The notes beneath the pieces are model-generated. The model saw only the letters and a list, made by a program, of their open reading frames with translations, was not told the DNA's origin and did no database searches. 25,531 nt of DNA, from NCBI GenBank assembly GCA_944323095.1, contig CALURE010000006.1, positions 1 through 25,531 of the forward strand, written 5' to 3'. The translations under genes and the position numbers were made by a program. Positions 14,533-22,025 of this stretch are shown here, piece by piece (position 1 is the stretch's first letter; each line of letters begins with the position of its first letter). The stretch comes from Candidatus Gastranaerophilales bacterium (GTDB taxonomy: Bacteria > Cyanobacteriota > Vampirovibrionia > Gastranaerophilales > Gastranaerophilaceae).

Positions 14533-16080
14533 ATGGAGAGAACGAAAATCGCTGTAATTATAGGAGCGGGACCTGCAGGCTTAAGTGCTGCCTATAATTT
14601 GCTTAAGCTAACGGATGATATTAAGCCTGTTATTTTGGAGGAGCTTGACTGTGCCGGAGGTATATCAAGAACTGTTTTTTATAACGGAAACGGAACAGAT
14701 ATAGGACCGCACAGATTATTTACAAAAAATGATGATATTCTCCGGATGTGGGAAGAATTGCTGCCGCTTCAAGGAAAGCCTCCTGTGGATGATAAAATTT
14801 TGCATAGAGAAATTACTGTAAATCCTGGCGGTCCAGATCCTGATGAAACAGATAGGGTTATGCTTAAACGCAAAAGACTTTCAAGAATTTATTATTTAAG
14901 AAAATTCTTTGATTATCCGATAAGTTTGAAAGCTTCCACGATTTTGAATATGGGGCTCGGCAGAACTTTTAAAGCCGGAATGAGTTATATCAAATCTTGT
15001 GTTGTCAAACGTGATGAAAATTCTCTTGAAGATTTTATGATAAACAGATTTGGAAAAGTCCTTTATGAAATGTTCTTTGAAAAATATACGCAAAAAGTCT
15101 GGGGACTTCATCCTTCCAAAATTTCAAAAGAATGGGGCGAGCAGAGAATTAAGGGACTTTCTCTTTCAAAAGCTTTGCTGAACGCTGTTTTATCTCCACT
15201 GAAACTTTTATCGAACAAGCATAAAGAAACATCTTTGATTGATGAATATTATTATCCAAAGCTCGGTTGCAGCCATTTGTGGAATACAATGGCCGATGAA
15301 ATTATAAAAATGGGCGGTGAAATAAAATTTAATTCAAAAGTTAAAGATTTTGACATGGATGACAATTCAATAAAAGCTGTTGTTCTGGAAAACGGTGAAA
15401 AAATTAAAGGGGATTATTTTATTTCTTCAATGCCTGTGAAATATCTTGTTCAGGGATTGAAAAATGTTCCGCAGGATGTTGCGGATATTGCCGAAAATTT
15501 AAGCTACAGGGATTATATGCTGGTAAGTTTTTACTGTGATAAGATTAACCTGCCGAATAATACTAATATTCCGACATTCGGAAATATTGCGCCTGACAGC
15601 TGGATTTATATACAGGAAAATGATATAACTGCGGGCAGAATGCATATTATGAACAATTGCTCACCTTATGTTATTAAAGATTTTGAACACAAAGTTTTAA
15701 TTAATCTGGAATACTTCTGTAACGAGGGCGATGAATTGTGGGAAAAATCTGATGAAGATATGATAAATTTCGGGATTTCGGAACTTCAAAAGCTTGATGT
15801 AATAACAAAAGAAAATGTTCTGGACAGCTTGAGAATAAAAGTTAAAAAAGCTTATCCTGCATATTTCGGAGTGTATAAAGATTTTGATAAGGTTATAAAT
15901 TATCTTAATACCATTGAGAATTTGTATTGTATAGGACGCAACGGCCAGCACAAATATAATAACATGGATCATTCGATGTTAAGCGGACTTGAAGCTGCAA
16001 AGGTAATAAAAGACAATCTTGCAAAAGAAGTTTTATGGGCTGTAAATACCGAGCAGGAATATCATGAAATAAAAAAATAA
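14533..16080 (+). CDS. FAD-dependent UDP-galactopyranose mutase-like protein
   Basis: 515 aa from the ATG at 14533. The in-frame ATG at 14524 is inside the predicted unstarted part of the promoter region, so 14533 is preferred. The N-terminus is a Rossmann FAD site (IAVIIGAGPAGLSAAYNLL) with the acidic residue at the end of strand 2 (VILEELDCAGGISR), then TDIGPHRLFTK, the histidine-containing motif of the UDP-galactopyranose mutase/protoporphyrinogen-oxidase group. The C-terminal part has a second flavin contact (YCIGRNGQHKYNNMDHSMLSGLEAA). Length exceeds classical Glf (about 370-390 aa), so it is a long member of the family with a related, not proven identical, reaction. galE lies just beyond on the other strand, which fits UDP-galactose chemistry and envelope glycans; this is inference. 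Confidence 0.75.
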   Translation: MERTKIAVIIGAGPAGLSAAYNLLKLTDDIKPVILEELDCAGGISRTVFYNGNGTDIGPHRLFTKNDDILRMWEELLPLQGKPPVDDKILHREITVNPGGPDPDETDRVMLKRKRLSRIYYLRKFFDYPISLKASTILNMGLGRTFKAGMSYIKSCVVKRDENSLEDFMINRFGKVLYEMFFEKYTQKVWGLHPSKISKEWGEQRIKGLSLSKALLNAVLSPLKLLSNKHKETSLIDEYYYPKLGCSHLWNTMADEIIKMGGEIKFNSKVKDFDMDDNSIKAVVLENGEKIKGDYFISSMPVKYLVQGLKNVPQDVADIAENLSYRDYMLVSFYCDKINLPNNTNIPTFGNIAPDSWIYIQENDITAGRMHIMNNCSPYVIKDFEHKVLINLEYFCNEGDELWEKSDEDMINFGISELQKLDVITKENVLDSLRIKVKKAYPAYFGVYKDFDKVINYLNTIENLYCIGRNGQHKYNNMDHSMLSGLEAAKVIKDNLAKEVLWAVNTEQEYHEIKK

Positions 16081-16105
16081 CCTCTTTTAAGAGGTTATTT
16101 TTTTG
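16071..16105. terminator. Bidirectional terminator between flavoprotein gene and galE
   Basis: AATAACCTCTT (16076-16086) pairs with AAGAGGTTATT (16089-16099). A T-run follows on the plus strand (16098-16104) and an A-run precedes it (16071-16077), so it can stop transcription from both convergent genes. It begins inside the last codons of the flavoprotein gene. Confidence 0.88.
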
Positions 16106-16107
16106 AC

Positions 16108-17100
16108 TTATTTTTTTCCGTATCCGTCGGGGTGGTTTTTGTGCCAGTTCCATGCCGTTGAAATAATTTCTTCAAGACTGTCGTGTTCGGGAGTCCATCC
16201 TAAAATTTTTCTGGCTTTGTCACTTGCTGCTACAAGTTTTGCGGGATCTCCCGGACGTCTTGGAGTAACTTTTGCCGGAATCGGATGTCCTGTAACCTTT
16301 CTTGCTGTTTCAATAACTTCTTTAACCGTGAATCCTTCTCCGTTTCCGAGGTTAAATATATTGCTTTTATTACCTTTGTCAAGATATTTCAAAGCCAGAA
16401 TATGAGCCTGTGCCAAATCAGTTACGTGTATGTAATCTCTGACACATGTTCCGTCTTTTGTATCATAATCTCCGCCGTAAATTGAAACATATTCTCTTTG
16501 ACCGTTTGGAACCTGTAAAATTAAAGGGATTAAATGGGATTCAGGTGTGTGATCTTCCCCTATTTCACCAGAAATATGTGCACCGCAGGCATTAAAATAT
16601 CTTAAAGAAACATATCTTATATCGTGAGCCTGCCCTGCCCATTTAAACATTTTTTCCATAGAAAGTTTTGTTTCTCCGTAAGGGTTTGTGGGGGATGTTT
16701 TGTCGCTTTCGAGTATGGGTATTCTTTCCGGTTCTCCATAAGTTGCGGCTGTTGATGAAAATACAACTTTTTTTACACCGTGTGCAACCATTGCATCTAA
16801 TAAGATTTTAGTGCCGCAGATATTATTATCGTAATATTTTAGAGGTTTTTCCATACTTTCACCGACAAGAGCGTATGCTGCAAAATGTATTACAGAGTCA
16901 ATATTTTCTTTTGCAAAAACGCTGTCAAGAAATTCTCTGTCTCTTATGTCTCCTTTATAAAATCGTGCTTTAGGGTGAACTGCTTCAAGATGTCCGTTTT
17001 CAAGATTGTCTATAATTGCAACATCTTCGCCGTTTTCTATAAGCTTATATACTGTATGCGAGCCTATGTAGCCTGCACCGCCCAATACTAAAATTGTCAT
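16108..17100 (-). CDS. galE: UDP-glucose 4-epimerase
   Basis: 330 aa extended short-chain dehydrogenase. NAD-binding GGAGYIGSH is at residues 7-15, the catalytic serine region SSTAATYG at 115-122 and YGETK at 141-145 gives the Tyr-x3-Lys pair. LRYFNACGAH and IFNLGNGEGFTVKEV are close to GalE consensus. It interconverts UDP-glucose and UDP-galactose, supplying galactose for glycans or feeding the Leloir pathway. AAGGAGAG precedes the ATG. It is divergent from the acyltransferase gene with only 68 bases between starts. Confidence 0.95.
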   Translation of the reverse strand: MTILVLGGAGYIGSHTVYKLIENGEDVAIIDNLENGHLEAVHPKARFYKGDIRDREFLDSVFAKENIDSVIHFAAYALVGESMEKPLKYYDNNICGTKILLDAMVAHGVKKVVFSSTAATYGEPERIPILESDKTSPTNPYGETKLSMEKMFKWAGQAHDIRYVSLRYFNACGAHISGEIGEDHTPESHLIPLILQVPNGQREYVSIYGGDYDTKDGTCVRDYIHVTDLAQAHILALKYLDKGNKSNIFNLGNGEGFTVKEVIETARKVTGHPIPAKVTPRRPGDPAKLVAASDKARKILGWTPEHDSLEEIISTAWNWHKNHPDGYGKK

Positions 17101-17153
17101 ATTTGTTCTCTCCTTATTTAGCCGTTTATATTATATATTATAATTCAAATTTA

Positions 17154-17162
17154 TGCTATTAT
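17154..17162 (+). promoter_or_regulatory. Acyltransferase promoter, predicted leaderless
   Basis: TGCTATTAT, an extended -10 with no good -35. Six bases (TTAAAC) separate it from the ATG at 17169, so the expected transcript begins at the start codon itself. No Shine-Dalgarno site exists. Confidence 0.6.
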
Positions 17163-17168
17163 TTAAAC

Positions 17169-18254
17169 ATGGATAAAGTTTTTTCAAATGAAATGAATGT
17201 ATTAAAAGCGCTTGCCATTCTGCTTGTGGTATCAGGGCATCTGGAATTTTCCCTTCTGGGGATTTTCCCTCCGTATTCTTTCCAGCTTGCTTTATTTTTC
17301 TTTATATCAGGATGTTTGTTCAAAGAAAAGTATTTGCATGATGTATCTACATTTGTTACGAGAAGGGTAAAAAGTCTTCTGGTGCCGTATTTCTGGTATA
17401 ATTTGTTTTATATGCTTGTTACGATTTTAATCGCAAAGCTGACCGGAAAATTCTGGGGAATGCCTTTGAGTTTCAAAAACTTTTTTATAACTCCTTTTCT
17501 AAACGGGCATCAATTTGATTTGTCCTGTCCTTTGTGGTTTGTGACGCAGTTATTTATGACAATGATAACTTTTTTGTTTCTTTTCAGAGGATTAAATGCT
17601 GTTACAAAAAATAAATTTATTCATTTAGGATTTTTTACATTGTCAGGCATTCTGGCCATTCCTTTTTCAAAGTTGTTTCCTGTAACTCCTTTAATGCTTA
17701 TTGTGATAAGGACTATGTTTTCTTTGTTTTTTGTATATCTGGGATATTTTTATACACATTTTATAAAAGATAATTATAACATTTTTACTCCGAAATGGTT
17801 TGGTGCTGTATTTGTTCTGCAGTCAATCCTGTGGATGTTTAACAGAGATTACGATCCGGAACACGGCATAGGTTTGAGTTATGTAATTGTTTGGGCGAGA
17901 TTTGATGATCAGTTAATAGTTCCTATAATTACAGCATTAACAGGAATCTGGGCTTCTTTATTTACGGTTAAAATTCTTTATCCGTATGTGAAGGATATAA
18001 AATTTGTTCAGGATATGGGAAATGTTACGTATCATATTATGGCTAATCATCTTCTTGTAATGTATATTATGACAGCTATATTATTGCATATGAACGGAAT
18101 TCCTATAACCGAACGTGCAAATCATGATATTTACTGGATTTATAATCCTGTTCAGACAACTTATTTGTACTTTGTAATAACAATGGTTGTTACAACTTAT
18201 ACCGGTTTAGGGCTGAAAAAACTGCATAAAATTTTATTCCCCGCGAAGAATTAA
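17169..18254 (+). CDS. Acyltransferase-3 family membrane protein
   Basis: 361 aa from the ATG at 17169; an upstream in-frame ATG at 17094 would lie inside galE and has no RBS. The N-terminus NVLKALAILLVVSGHLEFS carries the histidine typical of the Acyl_transf_3 family (OafA/NodX type), followed by ALFFFISGCLFKEKY and an RRVKSLLVPYFWYNLFY segment, and about ten hydrophobic helices follow. These enzymes transfer acyl groups (often O-acetyl) to sugars on the outer face of the inner membrane. The substrate is not known; galE and the flavoprotein next to it suggest an envelope polysaccharide. Its stop codon overlaps the stop of the convergent gene (TTAA at 18251-18254). Confidence 0.85.
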   Translation: MDKVFSNEMNVLKALAILLVVSGHLEFSLLGIFPPYSFQLALFFFISGCLFKEKYLHDVSTFVTRRVKSLLVPYFWYNLFYMLVTILIAKLTGKFWGMPLSFKNFFITPFLNGHQFDLSCPLWFVTQLFMTMITFLFLFRGLNAVTKNKFIHLGFFTLSGILAIPFSKLFPVTPLMLIVIRTMFSLFFVYLGYFYTHFIKDNYNIFTPKWFGAVFVLQSILWMFNRDYDPEHGIGLSYVIVWARFDDQLIVPIITALTGIWASLFTVKILYPYVKDIKFVQDMGNVTYHIMANHLLVMYIMTAILLHMNGIPITERANHDIYWIYNPVQTTYLYFVITMVVTTYTGLGLKKLHKILFPAKN

Positions 18255-18760
18255 ATGTCCTTCAAAAAATCTTTTGTTCTGACACGCATTATATAACCGC
18301 CGTGGATAAATACTTTATGGTCTTTTTTGAAACCGAGTTTTTCATAATTTTCTTGAAGTTTTGTATCTTTAAGTTCGGAAAAGAGAGTCAATTCTTTTGC
18401 GTCTGAATGTTGTGCGGTAACTTTGATGTCATTATATAAATCTTTCATTATTTTTTTACTATTTTTAATATCTCTCTTTCTCACAAGCGTATTAATATAA
18501 AGGCTTTTCTCTCCCTTTCTGTTTTTCCTTAATTTGTATGTGTATGCTGCAAGTAATTTCCCGCAGTTATCTTTTACTGCCTTAAGTTTGCATTTTGTAC
18601 AAATTGCATAAAAAGTATGTAATAATGCTTGCAAACATGGAAACTTTTCACTCCGTTCTCTGGAATACAGTTTCATCATATTGTACATTTTAACCGGATT
18701 TTTTGAATTTATAATTTTTACCGTGTTAATATTATAAATTTGCGGGCATGAAATTTGCAT
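18251..18760 (-). CDS. GNAT-fold-like protein, unknown
   Basis: 169 aa, basic. The C-terminal half resembles a GNAT N-acetyltransferase: SLYINTLVRKRDIKNSKKIMKDLY (strand 4 and helix 3), KELTLFSELKDTKLQENYEKLGFKKD, then an end strand FIHGGYIMRVR. The N-terminal part is short and Cys-containing, so the acceptor site may be reduced. No adjacent gene indicates a substrate. The start is uncertain: a TATAAT on the minus strand ends only two bases before the ATG at 18760, which would put the expected transcript start downstream of that ATG; the next in-frame ATG is about 24 codons in, with weak ribosome-binding support. The identification is by overall pattern only. Confidence 0.55.
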   Translation of the reverse strand: MQISCPQIYNINTVKIINSKNPVKMYNMMKLYSRERSEKFPCLQALLHTFYAICTKCKLKAVKDNCGKLLAAYTYKLRKNRKGEKSLYINTLVRKRDIKNSKKIMKDLYNDIKVTAQHSDAKELTLFSELKDTKLQENYEKLGFKKDHKVFIHGGYIMRVRTKDFLKDI

Positions 18761-18801
18761 ATATTATAGAGAAAATATAAAAAAAATTTTTTTTGCTGCT
18801 T

Positions 18802-19119
18802 TCAATTTGTTAAAAGTTTCAATCCTGTTATACCGCTCATTATTAGAAGTATGCAAAAAAGTCTCATTGCTGTTGCGGGTTCTTTAAAAAGAACAATCCC
18901 TAATATAACCGTTCCTAAAGTGCCTATACCTGTCCATACGGCATATGCTGTTCCAAGGGGAAGATTTTTGAGAGCAAGTGCAAGAAAATAAAAACTTAAA
19001 ATCATGCAGATTACAGTAATAACTGACGGTATAATCTGCGTAAATCCGTGAGAATATTTTAAGCCTATTGCCCAGCTTATTTCAAATATTCCTGCAATAA
19101 ATAGATGTATCCATTCCAT
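18802..19119 (-). CDS. gdx: Guanidinium exporter Gdx (SMR family)
   Basis: 105 aa, four transmembrane helices, the standard size for the small multidrug resistance family. It is almost collinear with the Gdx/SugE subgroup: WAIGLKYSHGF after helix 1, the proton/substrate glutamate at E13 (IFEISWA), and the diagnostic GTAYAVWTGIGTLGT at 56-70 followed by LFKEPAT and a closing GITGLKL. Gdx exports guanidinium in exchange for protons; the toxic-cation exporters (EmrE type) lack the WTGIG context. AAGGAT precedes the ATG, and a guanidine-I riboswitch lies just upstream, which independently confirms the substrate. No partner SMR gene is present, so a homodimer is expected. Confidence 0.95.
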   Translation of the reverse strand: MEWIHLFIAGIFEISWAIGLKYSHGFTQIIPSVITVICMILSFYFLALALKNLPLGTAYAVWTGIGTLGTVILGIVLFKEPATAMRLFCILLIMSGITGLKLLTN

Positions 19120-19140
19120 ATTTTATCCTTTCTATTTAAT

Positions 19141-19176
19141 AAAAAAGCCCGTGAGATAAATTAATATCTCCCGGGT
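19141..19176 (-). terminator. Riboswitch expression-platform terminator
   Basis: On the minus strand CCCG and GAGATA pair with TATCTC and CGGG (one internal mismatch) around an AT loop, then a run of T (19146-19141) follows directly before the gdx leader. The 5' arm is part of the conserved CCCGGGAGA end of the guanidine aptamer, so ligand binding would disrupt the hairpin and switch gdx on. Confidence 0.85.
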
Positions 19177-19260
19177 TTTTATCCCTCCGTGTACACGGAT
19201 TATTTTCCGTGAGTTTTCTCTCGGACCTGCCGGATAACTTTTCCGCGGAACCCTAGAAAA
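19165..19260 (-). ncRNA. Guanidine-I riboswitch (ykkC class) aptamer
   Basis: On the minus strand the conserved blocks appear in order: CTAGGGTTCCGCGG (from 19256), GGTCCGAGAG, a pair of ACACGGA/CACGG stems and GGGATAAAAACCCGGGAGA. These are the invariant segments of the ykkC-I (guanidine-I) aptamer, which binds guanidinium and controls guanidine exporters and carboxylases. It sits between a TGCTATAAT promoter and the gdx gene, with the terminator above overlapping its 3' end. The identification is from motif order, not from a covariance search. Confidence 0.93.
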
Positions 19261-19271
19261 CATTTTTTTTA

Positions 19272-19280
19272 ATTATAGCA
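19272..19280 (-). promoter_or_regulatory. Extended -10 of the guanidine riboswitch transcript
   Basis: TGCTATAAT on the minus strand. The start is expected near 19265, just upstream of the CTAGGGTTCC aptamer start at 19256. No convincing -35 is visible. Confidence 0.6.
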
Positions 19281-19373
19281 TAACTTTGTTCATAAAGACT
19301 ATACTTTTTTCGCATTAATTTAATATTGAAAAGTTTTAAAATGTATTTGTTACATAATGAAAGGAAGTCTGCT

Positions 19374-19610
19374 ATGAAAAACGAAAATGAAAAAGAAACA
19401 ATGAAAGAAAAAATGCATGATACTGCCCAAAAGGTTAAAGAAAAAGCGCATGAAATAAAGGAAAATATAAAGGAAGGCGCTGAAAAAACTAAAGAGAAAG
19501 CTCATGAAATTAAAGAAGATATAAAACAAAAAGCTGATGATGTAAAAGAAAAAACAGCTGAAAAAGTTGAAGAAATGAAAGAAAAACATAAAAAAGAAGA
19601 TAAAGTATAA
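19374..19610 (+). CDS. Helical 18-residue-repeat protein (LEA/YtxH-like)
   Basis: 78 aa from the ATG at 19374, which has AAAGGAAG upstream; a frame from TTG at 19326 has none. The protein is almost entirely Lys, Glu, Ala, Asp, His and Met. KEKAHEIKE is at 22-30 and again at 40-48, and KEKTAEKVEE begins at 58, so the period is 18 residues (exactly five helical turns), which gives one charged and one small-residue face. Such sequences occur in LEA-like and YtxH-type stress proteins; no signal peptide. It could be a stress-protectant or DNA/membrane-coating helix; function unknown. It is followed by a 13-bp terminator hairpin. Confidence 0.65.
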   Translation: MKNENEKETMKEKMHDTAQKVKEKAHEIKENIKEGAEKTKEKAHEIKEDIKQKADDVKEKTAEKVEEMKEKHKKEDKV

Positions 19611-19639
19611 AAAACAGGGGCTTATTTAAGCCCCTGTTT
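19609..19639. terminator. Bidirectional terminator, repeat-protein and ankyrin genes
   Basis: A 13-bp perfect stem (AAACAGGGGCTTA, 19612-19624, with 19627-19639). The T-run is stronger on the minus strand (six T from 19614 to 19609), so it mainly serves the ankyrin gene, whose stop codon overlaps the stem. It also lies directly after the repeat-protein stop. Confidence 0.85.
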
Positions 19640-20216
19640 AGTCCATTTCTTTAAAACGTTTTAATACAGTGTCTTTTATGTAATTGTCATCTGATTTTAA
19701 TGCTCTTATCAGGATTTCATTGTCAGGTTCAGCTCCTGCAGCGATAAGGAGTTCGACAATTTTCGGCTGGTTTTTCTTAATTGCATAGGAAAGCGGTTTT
19801 GTATAACCAACCTCTTTATTAACATCAGCTCCGTAGCTTATAAGAGTTTCAACAATTTTGGAATCTTTTTCTCTGATTGCCATTATTAACGGTGATAAAC
19901 CTGCAGTTTCTTTATTGGGATCTACGTTATTTTCAAGCAAAAGTTTTACAACTTCGTTTTGATTACTTGCAATAGCCATATAGATTGCAGGGGTAGTCAT
20001 AAATGTGGAATTCGGATCCATACCGGCTTTCAAAAACAAATCTACAAGCTGTACATTTCCTGCACTAATTGCCTTAAAGAAATTGTAAGTATTATATTTA
20101 ATGTCCTGAGCCTGAATTTTTGCGATATAAACCTGATGCATATCAGTTTCGGCATCTGCATAAACAGCAGCAGGTAGCGCAAGCAGCATAAAAAGAATTG
20201 TAAGTAACTTTTTCAT
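19638..20216 (-). CDS. Exported ankyrin-repeat protein
   Basis: 192 aa with a signal peptide (MKKLLTILFMLLALPAAVYA, cut after AYA-like site) and four ankyrin-type repeats from about residue 40 to 165. Repeat signatures: GNVQLVDLFLKAGMDPNS, NEVVKLLLENNVDPNKETAGLSPLIMAI, SKIVETLISYGADVNK and PKIVELLIAAGAEPDNE. Each repeat keeps the helix-turn-helix and the A/V-D-x-N turn. The protein is predicted to be periplasmic or surface-exposed and to bind another protein; the partner is unknown. AGGAGGG is immediately upstream of the ATG, unlike the leaderless genes. No operon partner: SulP lies behind it in the same direction, but 42 bases apart. Confidence 0.85.
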   Translation of the reverse strand: MKKLLTILFMLLALPAAVYADAETDMHQVYIAKIQAQDIKYNTYNFFKAISAGNVQLVDLFLKAGMDPNSTFMTTPAIYMAIASNQNEVVKLLLENNVDPNKETAGLSPLIMAIREKDSKIVETLISYGADVNKEVGYTKPLSYAIKKNQPKIVELLIAAGAEPDNEILIRALKSDDNYIKDTVLKRFKEMD

Positions 20217-20258
20217 AATTCCCTCCTATATTTTATACATTATATATAATAACATTTT

Positions 20259-21842
20259 TTATTGTTTTTGTACACTGTTCAGGGCATCTTCGGTTGAAAA
20301 AGCAAAATCTTTACGGGCTATAATTTTTCTTAAGCCCAGTTTAAGTGTTGAGACTGCTACATTGCGGTTATTGAATATTATAATGACTCTGACATTTTTA
20401 CGTTTTAATGTGAGCACGAGATCCTCAAGCGCGAATACTGCCGAAATATCCATACTTTTAATATTAGAACAGTCGACTATAACGGTTTTGTTATCCAGTA
20501 CGTCGTCAATTCTTGATGCAATAAGCGATGCAGAACCAAAAAACAGACTGCCGTCAATATGCATAATCATAATATGATTTTTCAAATCTTCATCAATATA
20601 ATTTTCATCTTTCAAATCTGATATGCCAACAAGTTTTATATCGGTTTGTTTTGCGACATTTGCGGCAAAAAGAACAGATGATAGTACAACCCCGACTCCG
20701 ACGGCAAGAATTAAGTCATCAAATACCGTTATAAGGAATACCAGAAGCATGACAAGTAAATCATTTCTCGGGGCGGCTTTTATAAGTTTTATAAATTTAT
20801 AGTCAATAATTCCTATTCCGACTTTTATCAAAATACCGGCAAGAACTGCAAGTGGAATTTTTGAGGCTGCAGGAGCAAAAAATGCAATTATAATAATCAG
20901 CAGCAATGAATGTATTACTCCGGACAGTCTTGTCCTGCCGCCGCTTTTAATATTTACGGCCGTTCTCATCATTGCACCGCATGAAACAACACCGCCGAAT
21001 AATGCTGCCGCGATGTTGCCTATCCCCTGCCCGATAAGTTCTCTGTTGGAATGATGTTTTGTTTTTGTAAGAGAATCTGCAACAAGCGCAGTCAGAAGTG
21101 AGTCAATTGAACCTAAAACCGCAAGCGTTAATGCTATAGGAATAATTGTTTCAATCTCCGAGAGTTTAAATGCCGGAAATGTTAAATTGGGGAAACTTCT
21201 CGGGATTTCTCCTATAGTTTTCACATCAAAATTGAACACAACTGCAATTATTGTCCCGAGAACAAGTGCGATAAGCGGCGGCGGAAGTATTTTTGCAATT
21301 TTTTTCGGGGTAAAAAATACAATGCACAGAGTTATAATACCGAGTATTACGGTATGAACATCTGCCATTGGCAGAGATTTTACCGCATTTATAAGCCCTT
21401 CAACAGGAGTGCCTGTAAATTCCAATCCGAGAAATGAATTTATCTGGAGAAGAATTATTATTGCGCCGATACCGCTCATAAAACCTGATATTACAGGATA
21501 TGGTATAAAATTTACTAATTTGCCGACTTTAAAAATCCCGAGTACAATTTGAAACACTCCTGACAAGAGAATTGCGGCGAAAATTAAATTCGGATTATCC
21601 GAGTGAACAGCGGCAACTGATGCTACCACAACGGTTAGCGGGCCTGTCGGCCCTGAAATTTGAGTAGGAGTGCCGCCAAAGATTGCCGCAAGCATACCGA
21701 CAATTATGGAGCCGTAAATTCCTGCAGCTGCACCTAGTCCGCTTGAAACTCCGAGAGCTATTGCAAGCGGTAATGCTATTACTCCTGCGGTTATTCCGCC
21801 TAATAAATCTCCCTTAAAATTAGTAAATATCCCTGTTTTCAT
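20259..21842 (-). CDS. SulP family anion transporter with STAS domain
   Basis: 527 aa. The N-terminal part is a SulP transporter: FKGDLLGGITAGVIALPLAIALGV, GIYGSIIVGMLAAIFGGTPTQISGPTGP (substrate-site loop), and about 12-14 helices to residue 400. The C-terminal STAS domain at about 415-515 has the IDGSLFFGSA start and VIVDCSNIKSMDISAVFALEDL core. Family members move sulfate, bicarbonate or other anions, often with sodium or protons; the sequence alone does not decide which, and no carbonic anhydrase or sulfate-assimilation gene is adjacent. AGAGGA precedes the ATG, and a TTGTAA-N18-TATAAT promoter lies upstream. Confidence 0.93.
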   Translation of the reverse strand: MKTGIFTNFKGDLLGGITAGVIALPLAIALGVSSGLGAAAGIYGSIIVGMLAAIFGGTPTQISGPTGPLTVVVASVAAVHSDNPNLIFAAILLSGVFQIVLGIFKVGKLVNFIPYPVISGFMSGIGAIIILLQINSFLGLEFTGTPVEGLINAVKSLPMADVHTVILGIITLCIVFFTPKKIAKILPPPLIALVLGTIIAVVFNFDVKTIGEIPRSFPNLTFPAFKLSEIETIIPIALTLAVLGSIDSLLTALVADSLTKTKHHSNRELIGQGIGNIAAALFGGVVSCGAMMRTAVNIKSGGRTRLSGVIHSLLLIIIIAFFAPAASKIPLAVLAGILIKVGIGIIDYKFIKLIKAAPRNDLLVMLLVFLITVFDDLILAVGVGVVLSSVLFAANVAKQTDIKLVGISDLKDENYIDEDLKNHIMIMHIDGSLFFGSASLIASRIDDVLDNKTVIVDCSNIKSMDISAVFALEDLVLTLKRKNVRVIIIFNNRNVAVSTLKLGLRKIIARKDFAFSTEDALNSVQKQ

Positions 21843-21871
21843 CTTGTAAGTCCTCTCATAATACCTGAAAT

Positions 21872-21901
21872 ATTATATAACAGAAGATTTAAATTTTACA
21901 A
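21872..21901 (-). promoter_or_regulatory. Promoter of the SulP gene
   Basis: Minus strand TTGTAA (21901-21896), 18-base spacer, TATAAT (21877-21872). The leader would be about 25 bases and contains AGAGGA. It lies next to the repeat element at 21917-22010. Confidence 0.5.
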
Positions 21902-21916
21902 GAGCCGGTTTTAGTA

Positions 21917-22010
21917 CTTATATTGCAGTTTACACTAACTATTGGAAAAAACGTCCTGCTGAACTAGTTTCAGCATTTCTATATAGCCCCCGAACCAGGT
22001 TCGGGATGAC
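21917..22010. repeat. Dispersed palindromic repeat element, short form
   Basis: Two palindromes in tandem: TGCTGAA-N5-TTCAGCA (21957-21975) and CCCGAACC-A-GGTTCGGG (21989-22005), joined by TTCTATATAGC and flanked by CGTCC and GGATGAC. On the minus strand it reads GTCATCCCGAACCTGG onward, the form of the GTCATCC...GGATGAC-type dispersed repeats seen in many genomes. The preceding 21 bases (21917-21937) match 25064-25084 at 19 of 21 positions, tying it to the larger element at the right end. The 3' hairpin plus TTTTTT (minus strand) may also terminate the response-regulator gene. Confidence 0.75.
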
Positions 22011-22025
22011 CAAAATAAAAAACGG

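Noticed and set aside
19350..19589. Phe-rich 79-codon ORF antisense to the helical repeat protein
   Set aside because: It is the complement of Lys/Glu codons (AAA/GAA read as TTT/TTC); a compositional artefact.
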